Source: Coxiellaceae bacterium
GTDB lineage: Bacteria; Pseudomonadota; Gammaproteobacteria; Coxiellales; Coxiellaceae
Direction of reading: 5' to 3'
Length of the DNA: 64,000 nt
NCBI GenBank assembly: GCA_029210045.1
Contig: JARGNX010000003.1
Span: forward strand, 88,096 to 152,095
The notes under the pieces were generated by a model. That model ran no database searches, was not told the origin of the DNA, and saw nothing but the letters and a program-made list of their open reading frames with translations. Positions 43,833 through 51,603 of the stretch are shown here, piece by piece; the first letter of the stretch is position 1; every line of letters starts with the position of its first letter. A program made the translations under genes and the position numbers.

Positions 43833-46118
43833 CTATGTTGTTGGTACGCGAGCACTATGCTGTCCAGTAGCTGCATTCGCGGCAGGTTTTCGCGATTCAG
43901 GGGGCGTGATGGGTGCATCTGGATTGCCGCCTTGGCCATGCCCAGGACCTGATATGGGGCTTTCTTTTTCATCACGGCCGCGTGGTAATGCTGCATTAGC
44001 TCCAGTTGGGTTGTCAGTAGTAGCACTAACGGCCGCTGGCTTGTCTGCTGGACCGCCGGTTTCTTTGGTTTCGTCACTTGGTTTGGCATCTACGCCTTTA
44101 CCTTCACCATGCTGGTCTTTCAATGCATCCGCTTTGGCTTCTTCGACTTGTTTTCCAACGAATTGATCAAACTTTTTGGTGGCTTGTGCGCAAATATCTT
44201 CAGCTTTAGATAGTGTTAAAGGTGCTTCGCCTTTTTTGCCGCCATCTTTCCATGCTTTCAGGCGTTGTTTGTAATCTTGTTTGAACTTCTCTGGATTGGC
44301 AACAACAAATTTTGGTGAGCTACCGCCCCTATTTTGTAGTTCAACGCCACCAGTAATTTTGCTAAGGTCTGCGCCTTCTGGTGTCTTCATGAATTTGTCA
44401 ATCATTTGGAATCTTTCGTCAGTCGTTACTTTATTTACATTCTCCCAGCAGCCAAAACCTTTGCCGGTTGCTTTTGAGATAGCCCAACAAACAAACATAA
44501 ATAATCCAACAGTGAGAGGATATTTTTTGAATAAATTTTTCCTGAAGTTGGAACCAAAGGTATCTTTGGTGAGTGATAGTTTACCAGCTACATCTTTGCC
44601 ATTGTCAGCTTTCATGTCCGTAGCTTTGGCAAATTTATTGAGTTCTTTTCCTTCGAGGCCGCGAGATAATGCTTGTTGGCATGCCAAGGCATCATCTGAC
44701 CCGCTTCTCAGGAAGGTGGTTACTTGGTTGACAGCATTGGCATTGCCTAAATCGGCTGCTTCGTATAGCTCTTTCGATGCTTTTGCTTGCACCGCGCTGG
44801 CTTTGTCATAAGCTTTTTGGGCTGCAGCTAACTTATCATGAGCGATATGGGCACCGACAGCGCTAATATCTTCTGAACCATCTTCATGTTTGCGTGCCTC
44901 TTTATATGCACTAACGAGCTCTTCTTGCGCCTTATGTTGGTCTTCATTTGCTTGTGTAAATCCATTGACAGCATCGTGCAGTGCATTGTTTCCGCCCGAG
45001 GTTAGGTCATGATTGATGACAGGCATTTTGGGTCTGGGGTGCGGTGGTAAGTCACGTATGCCTGTACCATCGCCGCCAATAGCGTTGATGCTTAAAACGG
45101 ATCCATTGTTTGTTTTAGCGATAGAAACTTCACCACTGTCGGCTGCTCTCTCCAGGCTCGATCTCGTTTCATCTATTTGATGTTGAAGGTGCCCTGTGGC
45201 TATGTCCGCATTGCCGGCGGGGCGAGGAGGTTCTGGTTCACCTGCATCATGGGCTGCTGTCTTGGCTGCTTCATGTGCTGCATCGGCTGCTGCATCATGT
45301 GCTTCTTTGTATACATCTTGGACCAAGCCTTCGATTTGTTCCTGTTTGAACGCTTCCGGGTTATCTTGGCTAAGTATGTGTTGGGCTTCTTTTGATTTCC
45401 CAGCCCGATGCTGGCGAATCTTTTCTTCTTGGGCGTCAGTAAGGGTTGGTAAAGAGGCGTCTGGTTTTGGGCGGGATTCCATTTCTGGTTCGTCTGCAGC
45501 AATATTGGCGTAAAGTGCTAAGGCGCTCACCAGTTCATCTTTAGAGCTTGCAGCTGCGAGTTTTGTATCAGCTTTTTGTAGTTCTTGAAGATGCTTTTGC
45601 TGTTTGTTGACGTGGTCTGCTTCTCTTTCTAATAGGGCAGTGCTTGTGCCGTTTGTGAAGCGTTGTTCGGCTTTTGCAATATCTTCGCTGCGTGCTTGTT
45701 CAGCTGGAGTGCGCTCGGCTTCTGGTTTACCCTGGATGCTTTCTAGTGTCTGTAGTTTTTGGGTTAAAGTATCTACTAGTTCTTTTTTGCTTGCAGGGTC
45801 TAAGCCTGCAGTAAGTTGGCTGACTAAGGGGGAGCTCTCTATGCCTGCGTTTTGTCTGTTCGGCCCGACAGTAACTGCTATGCCCTGTGCGTGTAAGCTG
45901 GCTAATACGTCTGGGGCGATGCGATCCATTGAGTTGCCGATAGATGCTTTTACGTGAGGAGGTTTTGCTTGAGCATGTTCGAGTGCTAAATCTTTTTCGG
46001 TATTTAGTTGATCTAAAGATGCACCATCAGATGCGCCAGTCTGTGATCTACGACCTATTAGCGTCTCTCGTAATGCCCTTCTTGAAACGGCGACACCAGC
46101 TTGGAATTTATTAACCAT
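43833..46118 (-). CDS. 761-residue unknown protein (effector-like)
   Basis: The start follows GAGGTAAAG. The protein is almost wholly helical, Ala/Lys/Glu-rich, with predicted coiled coil over the first 500 residues (including an AAADAAHEAAKTAAHDAG stretch). A single hydrophobic segment lies at about 532-549 (YPLTVGLFMFVCWAIS) and the tail is Pro/Gly-rich. No signal peptide. It resembles large coiled-coil effectors of Legionella/Coxiella relatives in architecture only; no family is recognised. It ends four bases from the convergent LPD7-like gene. Confidence 0.65.
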   Translation of the reverse strand: MVNKFQAGVAVSRRALRETLIGRRSQTGASDGASLDQLNTEKDLALEHAQAKPPHVKASIGNSMDRIAPDVLASLHAQGIAVTVGPNRQNAGIESSPLVSQLTAGLDPASKKELVDTLTQKLQTLESIQGKPEAERTPAEQARSEDIAKAEQRFTNGTSTALLEREADHVNKQQKHLQELQKADTKLAAASSKDELVSALALYANIAADEPEMESRPKPDASLPTLTDAQEEKIRQHRAGKSKEAQHILSQDNPEAFKQEQIEGLVQDVYKEAHDAAADAAHEAAKTAAHDAGEPEPPRPAGNADIATGHLQHQIDETRSSLERAADSGEVSIAKTNNGSVLSINAIGGDGTGIRDLPPHPRPKMPVINHDLTSGGNNALHDAVNGFTQANEDQHKAQEELVSAYKEARKHEDGSEDISAVGAHIAHDKLAAAQKAYDKASAVQAKASKELYEAADLGNANAVNQVTTFLRSGSDDALACQQALSRGLEGKELNKFAKATDMKADNGKDVAGKLSLTKDTFGSNFRKNLFKKYPLTVGLFMFVCWAISKATGKGFGCWENVNKVTTDERFQMIDKFMKTPEGADLSKITGGVELQNRGGSSPKFVVANPEKFKQDYKQRLKAWKDGGKKGEAPLTLSKAEDICAQATKKFDQFVGKQVEEAKADALKDQHGEGKGVDAKPSDETKETGGPADKPAAVSATTDNPTGANAALPRGRDEKESPISGPGHGQGGNPDAPITPPESRKPAANAATGQHSARVPTT

Positions 46119-46284
46119 CTTTACCTCGATAAAAACTTTCTAGCTCTGTTTTATTAAACTAATGTTAACTGCAGACTGTTCCGATTGATCAATATTTTAT
46201 TTCAAATCATGTAGTTTGCATTACAATAAGTCCATTATAAAAGTGTCGTATTAAATTAGACTTAAGAGTTTGGGGGAGTTTAAC

Positions 46285-46314
46285 ATAAAAAAATGCCCTG
46301 CAAGCAGGGCATTA
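46285..46314 (-). terminator. Intrinsic terminator of the HU-H1 gene
   Basis: On the minus strand AATGCCCTGCTTGCAGGGCA forms a stem followed by seven T residues, some 20 bases after the stop codon. Confidence 0.85.
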
Positions 46315-46335
46315 GAAAATCAAAAGCTTAATGGT

Positions 46336-46878
46336 TTAGCTTTCAGCCATTTCTTTTAATTTCTTCAATGGACGTACTTTAACAACATTACGAGCAGGTT
46401 TTGCTTTAAATGTTGTTGGTTCGCCAGTGAATGGGTTGATACCCTTACGAGCTTTAGTCGCAGGTTTGCGTTTAACTGTACATTTCATCAAGCCAGGTAC
46501 AGTGAACTCGCCAGCAGCACGTTTTCTAAGATGACGATGCATCAAATTACCCATGCATTCAAACACTTCGCTAATTTGCTTCTTACTTAATTCAGTATGA
46601 TCAGCAATATGAGTGAGTATTTGAGACTTGTTCATAGCCTTAGCTATAGCTGTTGTTACAACTTTTTTAGGAGCTGCTTTTTTAGCTGTTGTCTTTTTGG
46701 CTGTTGTTTTGCGCGCTACAGTTTTTTTCTTTGCAGTAGTTTTTCTTTTCACTGTAGTTTTGCGTTTTGCAGCTGTTTTGACTTTTGCCTTGCGAGCAGC
46801 AGTAGTTGCTTTCTTAGCAGTAGTTGTTTTACGTTTTGTTGCACGCGTTGTTTTTTTACGCGTTGTTTTTGTTGCCAT
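46336..46878 (-). CDS. HU-family DNA-binding protein with histone-H1-like tail
   Basis: The 180-residue product has about 80 N-terminal residues made almost only of Lys, Thr, Ala and Arg (TTAKKATTAARKAKVK and similar), like histone H1. An HU/IHF fold follows at about 85-170, with the DNA-arm region INPFTGEPTTFKAKPARNVV. It is a chromosome-compacting protein, probably expressed at high level in one phase of growth (by analogy with Coxiella Hq1 and chlamydial Hc). The low-complexity codons make the tail length prone to slippage. Confidence 0.88.
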   Translation of the reverse strand: MATKTTRKKTTRATKRKTTTAKKATTAARKAKVKTAAKRKTTVKRKTTAKKKTVARKTTAKKTTAKKAAPKKVVTTAIAKAMNKSQILTHIADHTELSKKQISEVFECMGNLMHRHLRKRAAGEFTVPGLMKCTVKRKPATKARKGINPFTGEPTTFKAKPARNVVKVRPLKKLKEMAES

Positions 46879-47173
46879 TGCGGGGGTCCCTCTTTTCCGT
46901 TTAACAATCGAGCTTAGTCATTCCTTAGTTTCGAGATAGATCAAAGGGTTAACTAAACCACAACAGCACATAAGTTATCACGATTTATTTCATAATATCA
47001 ATTGTTTTCGGCGCTGATATGTCGTTTTTTGCGGGTTTTTCTCAATTGTAGTGATCGGGTGTACAAAAAACCGGTGAATTACCGTGTATTTCGCGAAAAA
47101 GGGCTTGTCTATTCCTGGGCAGTCATGTAACATTCTCACCCTTTCAGCATGCATTTGAATGAGATTACCTGTA

Positions 47174-47602
47174 ATGAAAACAATTATGACAAATGCGGAA
47201 ACAGCGGTACATAACTGGTACGTAGTTGACGCAGCAGAGAAAACTTTAGGCCGTTTAGCTAGCGAGTTGGCCAAGCGCCTGCGCGGTAAGCATAAACCAG
47301 AATACACACCGCATTGCGATACTGGCGACTATATGGTCGTTGTTAACGCTGATAAGATTCGCGTGACTGGCAATAAGAAGCAAGGCAAGGTTTATTATAG
47401 ACACACTGGTTTCCCTGGTGGTATTAAACAAATGACCTTTGAGCAGATGCAAGAACGTCAACCTGAGCGCGTGCTTGAGATGGCAGTTAAAGGCATGTTG
47501 CCTCGCGGTCCTTTGGGCAGAGCAATGTTCAAAAAATTAAAAGTATATGCTGGCAAAGATCACCAGCATGAAGCTCAAAAACCAGAAAAGATTGATATTT
47601 AG
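47174..47602 (+). CDS. rplM: Ribosomal protein L13
   Basis: The ATG at 47174 gives 142 residues, the same as E. coli L13. The motifs [32 protein letters not shown] and [19 protein letters not shown] are conserved. It starts the large subunit pair rplM-rpsI; the gap to rpsI is 12 bases. An in-frame ATG 15 bases earlier is less likely by length. Confidence 0.98.
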   Translation: MKTIMTNAETAVHNWYVVDAAEKTLGRLASELAKRLRGKHKPEYTPHCDTGDYMVVVNADKIRVTGNKKQGKVYYRHTGFPGGIKQMTFEQMQERQPERVLEMAVKGMLPRGPLGRAMFKKLKVYAGKDHQHEAQKPEKIDI

Positions 47603-47614
47603 AGGATTTTATTT

Positions 47615-48055
47615 ATGGCAGCTGTACAGCAATATGTAGCAACCGGTCGTAGAAAGACTTCAGCAGCACGTGTGTTTTTGCGTCCTGGTAAAGGTGCAAT
47701 GACCGTTAACGGTAAGTCGCTAGAAGAGTTTTTTGGCAGAGAAACAGCCCGTATGGTTGTTATGCAGCCGATGATTGCTGTGGATGCCACTAACCAATTT
47801 GATGCGCATATCACTGTAAAAGGTGGCGGTATCAGCGGACAAGCTGGTGCGATTCGCCATGGTATTACACGTGCATTGATCGCTTTTGAACAAGCTCGCC
47901 TACAGGGTGAAAGTGATGAAGAAGGCGGTAGCGGCGGAACATGGCACCGTGCCTTACGTAAAGCCGGTTATGTGACTCGTGATCCACGTATGGTTGAGCG
48001 TAAGAAAGTCGGTCGTCATAAAGCGAGAAAGGGAACACAGTTCTCGAAACGTTAA
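47615..48055 (+). CDS. rpsI: Ribosomal protein S9 with 15-residue insertion
   Basis: The 146 residues show S9 landmarks: [43 protein letters not shown] and the basic C terminus ending SKR that reaches the P-site tRNA. Compared with E. coli S9 (130) there is an extra stretch of about 15 residues near 96-110 ([13 protein letters not shown]), acidic and Gly-rich, between the central helix and LRKAG. The reading frame is intact, so it is a real lineage insertion in a surface loop. Confidence 0.97.
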   Translation: MAAVQQYVATGRRKTSAARVFLRPGKGAMTVNGKSLEEFFGRETARMVVMQPMIAVDATNQFDAHITVKGGGISGQAGAIRHGITRALIAFEQARLQGESDEEGGSGGTWHRALRKAGYVTRDPRMVERKKVGRHKARKGTQFSKR

Positions 48056-48089
48056 TTATCTGTTACTATTACGTTTTTTGTGTGCATTA

Positions 48090-48142
48090 CTCCCGCCTGG
48101 CCATCAGTTTGTGAGGCTGGAGACGGGAGATTGCTATTTTTA
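48090..48142 (+). terminator. Possible terminator after rpsI
   Basis: CTCCCG (48090-48095) pairs with CGGGAG (48124-48129) around a partly paired inner arm and is followed by ATTGCTATTTTT. The inner stem is imperfect. Confidence 0.4.
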
Positions 48143-48211
48143 AGGGCTTAAAATCGGCGTCGAATCTTAGGGTTACAGCCAGTTTCTTCCCAGCAGGAGG
48201 TGAGAAAATCC

Positions 48212-48850
48212 ATGACTATGTTGCGTAGATCAGTAATGACTTTATATTCGGGAACGCAGGATATTGATAGCCATCAAGTGCGTATCGTATTAGCCGAAAA
48301 AGGCGTTAGTGTCGATGTGTTGAATATTGATGCTAATCATCCTTCTGAAGATTTGGCTGAATTAAATCCATATAATACTTTACCCACCTTAGTAGATCGC
48401 GAGCTGGTGTTGTATCAGTCGCGTGTGATTATGGAATACCTTGATGAGCGTTTTCCACATCCACCATTATTACCAGTTTATCCTGTTGCGCGTGCCAAAA
48501 GCCGCTTGATGATGTGCCGTATTGAAAAAGATTGGTATAGCCTCTATCGCATCATTGAGAATGATCCGCACAGTGAGGCGGCTGCTATTGCTCGTCGTGA
48601 CTTGCGTGAGAGTTTATCTTCGTTAGCGCCAGTGTTTGCTGAGATGGAATTCTTTCTCAGTGAAGAATTTTCATTAGTGGATTGTGTTGTTGCGCCGTTG
48701 TTATGGCGCTTGCCAAGCCTGGGTATTGAGTTACCTCCTAAACAAGCTAAATTGATCGAGACTTATGCTGAGCGTATTTTTGATCGTGATTCTTTCCAAG
48801 TGAGCTTAACTGAAGTCGAGCGTGAGATCAGAGAGCATGATGACATCTAG
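48212..48850 (+). CDS. sspA: Stringent starvation protein A
   Basis: The ATG at 48212 gives 212 residues. The GST-like fold with YSGTQDIDSHQVRIVLAEKG and NPYNTLPTLVDRELVLYQSR is the SspA hallmark. It binds RNA polymerase and lacks GST activity. AGGAGG lies 11 bases upstream. It overlaps sspB by 14 bases. The cytochrome bc1 genes often found between rpsI and sspA are absent here. Confidence 0.93.
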   Translation: MTMLRRSVMTLYSGTQDIDSHQVRIVLAEKGVSVDVLNIDANHPSEDLAELNPYNTLPTLVDRELVLYQSRVIMEYLDERFPHPPLLPVYPVARAKSRLMMCRIEKDWYSLYRIIENDPHSEAAAIARRDLRESLSSLAPVFAEMEFFLSEEFSLVDCVVAPLLWRLPSLGIELPPKQAKLIETYAERIFDRDSFQVSLTEVEREIREHDDI

Positions 48851-49265
48851 TCGCCCGTATTTAATTCGCGCTATTTATGACTGGGTGGTTGATAATGCTT
48901 TGACCCCTTATATTCTAGTGGATGCCACATTGCCAAATGTGGCTGTGCCTGAGCGTTTTATTGAAGACGGTAAGATTATTCTGAATTTGGCGCCGCAAGC
49001 GATTGGTGGGTTGGCTTTAGGTAATGAAGCAATCGAATTTGATGCGCGCTTCTCAGGTATCGCCCAGCATGTTTATGTCCCTATCCGTGCGGTTAAAGCA
49101 GTTTATGCTTTTGAAAATGGCCGCGGTATGGTCTTCGGTGAAGACGATGAAGATGGCGGAAGTGATGGTCCAATCAATCCTACTGGCGGTGGTGCCTCAG
49201 GCAGTGAGCCTCCAAGTGGCGGCGGCAAGCCGACCGGTAAACCAAACCTTAAAGTTGTTAAGTGA
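48837..49265 (+). CDS. sspB: ClpXP adaptor SspB
   Basis: The 142-residue product has the SspB core RPYLIRAIYDWVVDNALTPYI and the ssrA-peptide-binding β-strand region (IAQHVYVPIRAVKAVYAFEN). A disordered acidic/Gly linker leads to the C-terminal ClpX-binding LKVVK. It delivers ssrA-tagged proteins to ClpXP. Two ATGs (48837 and 48840) are possible starts; both overlap sspA. Confidence 0.93.
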   Translation: MMTSSRPYLIRAIYDWVVDNALTPYILVDATLPNVAVPERFIEDGKIILNLAPQAIGGLALGNEAIEFDARFSGIAQHVYVPIRAVKAVYAFENGRGMVFGEDDEDGGSDGPINPTGGGASGSEPPSGGGKPTGKPNLKVVK

Positions 49266-49270
49266 CAGCG

Positions 49271-49454
49271 TAGCTGTCATCCCGGCCAACGAGCCGGGAT
49301 CCAGAAGTAATACGCGTAGCTGTCATCCCGGCCAACGAGCCGGGATCCAGAAGTAATACGCGTAGCTGTCATCCCGGCCAACGAGCCGGGATCCAGAAGT
49401 AATGCGTGTAGCTGTCATCCCGGCCAACGAGCCGGCATCCAGAAGTAATACCTG
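49271..49454. repeat. 46-bp unit in four tandem copies (family B)
   Basis: Four units begin TAGCTGTCATCCCGGCCAAC and include the GAGCCGGGATCCAGAAGTAA half. The first two are identical. The third differs in its last 6 bases and the fourth also has GGC for GGG in the stem. Each unit holds a CCCGGCcaacgaGCCGGG hairpin. A fifth decayed start (TAGCTGATAT) follows at 49455. Confidence 0.92.
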
Positions 49455-49501
49455 TAGCTGATATCTTTGACATGCTTGCTGGGATGGAGCCGCAGTTATT
49501 T

Positions 49502-49598
49502 ATCAAGGCGCACAGCGTATCCATTTTACTTCATGGCTCGCTACACTCCGTTTCGCTGCGCTTTACTTTCGTAAAATGGACACCCTATACACCTTGAT
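49502..49598. repeat. 97-bp imperfect inverted repeat
   Basis: ATCAAGGCGCACAGCGTATC (start of arm 49502-49529) and arm 49571-49598 are complementary at 23 of 28 positions. The central 41 bases contain TTCATGGCTCGCTACACTCC. No coding potential is seen. It resembles the ends of a small palindromic mobile element, different from families A and B. Confidence 0.6.
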
Positions 49599-49646
49599 GA
49601 CAAGGCAAGTGTCGGGATGACAAGTCGGTGTAGGAATGACAATATC

Positions 49647-49754
49647 GTCATTGCGAGCCACGCAGTGGCGCGGCAATCTCATGACTGAAGCTTAGATTGC
49701 CCCGGGTAAGAACCAGGCGGTCAGATTGCTTCGTCGTAAACTCCTCGCAATGAC
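49647..49754. repeat. Family A palindromic repeat
   Basis: GTCATTGCGAGCCACGCAGT at the left and AACTCCTCGCAATGAC at the right bracket a partly symmetric 108-bp element, the clearest full-length family A copy in the window. Confidence 0.8.
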
Positions 49755-49778
49755 ATAGTTGATGACAGGAGGCGAGAA

Positions 49779-50357
49779 TTAATACGGAAATTCGAATACT
49801 TTAACCACCTTGCGTACGCCACCGACACGTCGAGCAACGTTTGCTGCGAGATTGGCTTGTTGATGCGATACATGCCCCATCATATAGACCACACCATTTT
49901 CAGTAATGACTTTAATGTTGGTTGAGCGTAAACCAGATTGTAATAACATCTTCGAACGAATTTTGCTGGTAATCCAGGCATCATCAGCACGTTGACCAAG
50001 TGATGAAGGCTCGCTCACAGTAATTTCGTTGTAAACACGATTTACGTTTGGAATGTTTTTCACCATACTATAAGCGCGCTGCTTCAATTCTGCGGTTGGT
50101 GCTTGGCCAACTAATAGCATAATGCCGTAATAAGTGGATACGGAAATATGGCATTTCTTTTCTATCGCAGTATCGTGTATTAGTCGATAGTGAGCAATTT
50201 GATTGGCGCGGTGGTCACTTTTGGTTTGTTTTAGTGGGCGGTTATCATAAACAATGGCGCCGCCAGCTGTGGCACCTACGATTAATGCGGTTGGTACACA
50301 ACCGGACAATAACAGCACGCAAGGTAGGGCTACCGGTAACAACATTTTTAATTTCAT
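49779..50357 (-). CDS. dolP: DolP/YraP, dual-BON outer-membrane lipoprotein
   Basis: Starting at the ATG at 50357, 192 residues. The lipobox LSGC gives lipidated C20. The two BON domains are at about 50-115 and 120-190 (KNIPNVNRVYNEITV; TENGVVYMMGHVSHQQANLA). It binds anionic phospholipids at the outer membrane near the septum. It follows diaA by a few bases in the conserved lpoA-yraN-diaA-dolP order. A GTG one codon earlier also overlaps nothing. Confidence 0.92.
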   Translation of the reverse strand: MKLKMLLPVALPCVLLLSGCVPTALIVGATAGGAIVYDNRPLKQTKSDHRANQIAHYRLIHDTAIEKKCHISVSTYYGIMLLVGQAPTAELKQRAYSMVKNIPNVNRVYNEITVSEPSSLGQRADDAWITSKIRSKMLLQSGLRSTNIKVITENGVVYMMGHVSHQQANLAANVARRVGGVRKVVKVFEFPY

Positions 50358-50360
50358 CAC

Positions 50361-50954
50361 TCAAACCTCATTTTGGAACAATTGTTTGTCGATAATATCG
50401 CATAGACAGTGAATGATGACAAGATGGCATTGTTGAATATGTGGTGCGCTGTCGGATGGTGCACGAATTTCAGTGTGACCGGGATTTAAGCGTGTTGCTA
50501 ATTCACCGCCATCTCCACCAGTGAAAGCAATCACATTCATTTCACGGCTGCTGGCTGCATCGAGCGCTTGTATGCAATTAGCCGAATTGCCGCTGGTGCT
50601 AAATAGTAGTAATGAATCACCGGCATGGCCAAATGCTTTTATTTGTTTGGAAAAAACTTGATCGTAATTTTCATCATTGGCGATGGCGCTTAGTGTGGCG
50701 GAATCTGCTGATAATGCCAGGGCAGGTAAGCTGGGCCGTTCGGCTTCAAAGCGGTTGAGCATATTGTGGGTAAAATGCATGGCATTACATGCCGAGCCGC
50801 CATTGCCGCACGCTAAAAATTTGTGACCCTCTAATAAGCATTGCGTTAGCTGTTCGCTGGCTTGCGTAATTTCATCGATTAAAGTGTCGGCGCAAGTTAT
50901 TTTGGCCTGAATGCTTTCAGTGAAATGATGTTTGATTGATTCAAATAAGTCCAT
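50361..50954 (-). CDS. diaA: DiaA/GmhA-type SIS-domain protein
   Basis: The ATG at 50954 (GAGGATTAGC upstream) gives 197 residues. The single SIS fold has ACGNGGSACNAMHFTHNMLN, FSTSGNSANCIQAL and the tail HIQQCHLVIIHCLCDIID. The synteny between yraN and dolP points to DiaA, the DnaA-binding initiation regulator; GmhA is a close relative and cannot be excluded. Confidence 0.88.
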   Translation of the reverse strand: MDLFESIKHHFTESIQAKITCADTLIDEITQASEQLTQCLLEGHKFLACGNGGSACNAMHFTHNMLNRFEAERPSLPALALSADSATLSAIANDENYDQVFSKQIKAFGHAGDSLLLFSTSGNSANCIQALDAASSREMNVIAFTGGDGGELATRLNPGHTEIRAPSDSAPHIQQCHLVIIHCLCDIIDKQLFQNEV

Positions 50955-51011
50955 GCTAATCCTCACGGTAAATGTTGGGGAAATATATCATGAGTGTGTT
51001 ATAGATGACAC

Positions 51012-51380
51012 TTACCACAGCATTTTTTCGGGCACTTCAAACGCATGTTGTATCCAGGTGATTTTATTTTTATCAAATCCAATGACATCAAATCGGCAAG
51101 GCCAGTGAGCGTGCTGGCGATTGCTGTATAAATAGTATTGTGCAGTACGAATAATACGTTGTTGCTTTAGTTCAGTAATTGACACAATGCTGCCGCCATA
51201 ATCTTGTGATTGTCGATAGCGCACCTCAACAAATACCAAAACATTTTTGTGTTGCATGATTAAATCAATTTCGCCGTATTTACTGCGGAAATTTCGTTTA
51301 ATTAATTTCAGCCCTTGTTTGCGTAAATGATTGAGTGCGGCTTGTTCAGCAATTGAGCCTACGCGCTGTGTATATCCCAT
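51012..51380 (-). CDS. yraN: YraN/UPF0102 nuclease-like protein
   Basis: The ATG at 51380 gives 122 residues. The fold is an endonuclease-like α/β core with GSIAEQAALNHLRKQGLKL, the acidic/Lys pattern GEIDLIMQHKNVLVFVEVRYR (E, D, E-V-R in the place of PD-(D/E)XK residues) and FDVIGFD. Family function is still unclear; a nuclease role is inferred. Confidence 0.9.
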   Translation of the reverse strand: MGYTQRVGSIAEQAALNHLRKQGLKLIKRNFRSKYGEIDLIMQHKNVLVFVEVRYRQSQDYGGSIVSITELKQQRIIRTAQYYLYSNRQHAHWPCRFDVIGFDKNKITWIQHAFEVPEKMLW

Positions 51381-51458
51381 GCATGCTTCTCGTTTATGTG
51401 GAGATATACAATCAAACACTATATGGCGACATAATAATACCCGTAATTGGAATAAATT

Positions 51459-51582
51459 CCCTTAACAGCACGCACACTTGTCTTTGCGCGTGTGACGTAT
51501 CACGTGGGGGATTGTTAAGGGTGGAGCGTGTGTTCGCTCCCCCTTAACAGCACGCAATTACTTGTCTTTGCGTGCGTATCAT
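51459..51582. repeat. Direct and inverted repeats upstream of yraN
   Basis: CCCTTAACAGCACGCA occurs at 51459-51474 and 51541-51556, each followed by ACTTGTCTTTGCG. Between them GTTAAGGG (51514-51521) is the inverted form. The pattern looks like a decayed palindromic element. No gene is in the 184-base gap. Confidence 0.7.
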
Positions 51583-51603
51583 ATCAGGAGGTATTGCTTC
51601 ACG

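Noticed and set aside
46597..46939. Plus-strand hydrophobic frames opposite the HU gene
   Set aside because: They are antisense to Lys/Thr/Ala codons, which produce artificial Phe/Cys/Val-rich frames.
49271..49454. Four evenly spaced repeats as a possible CRISPR array
   Set aside because: The whole 46-bp unit is repeated with no unique spacers and no cas genes are nearby.
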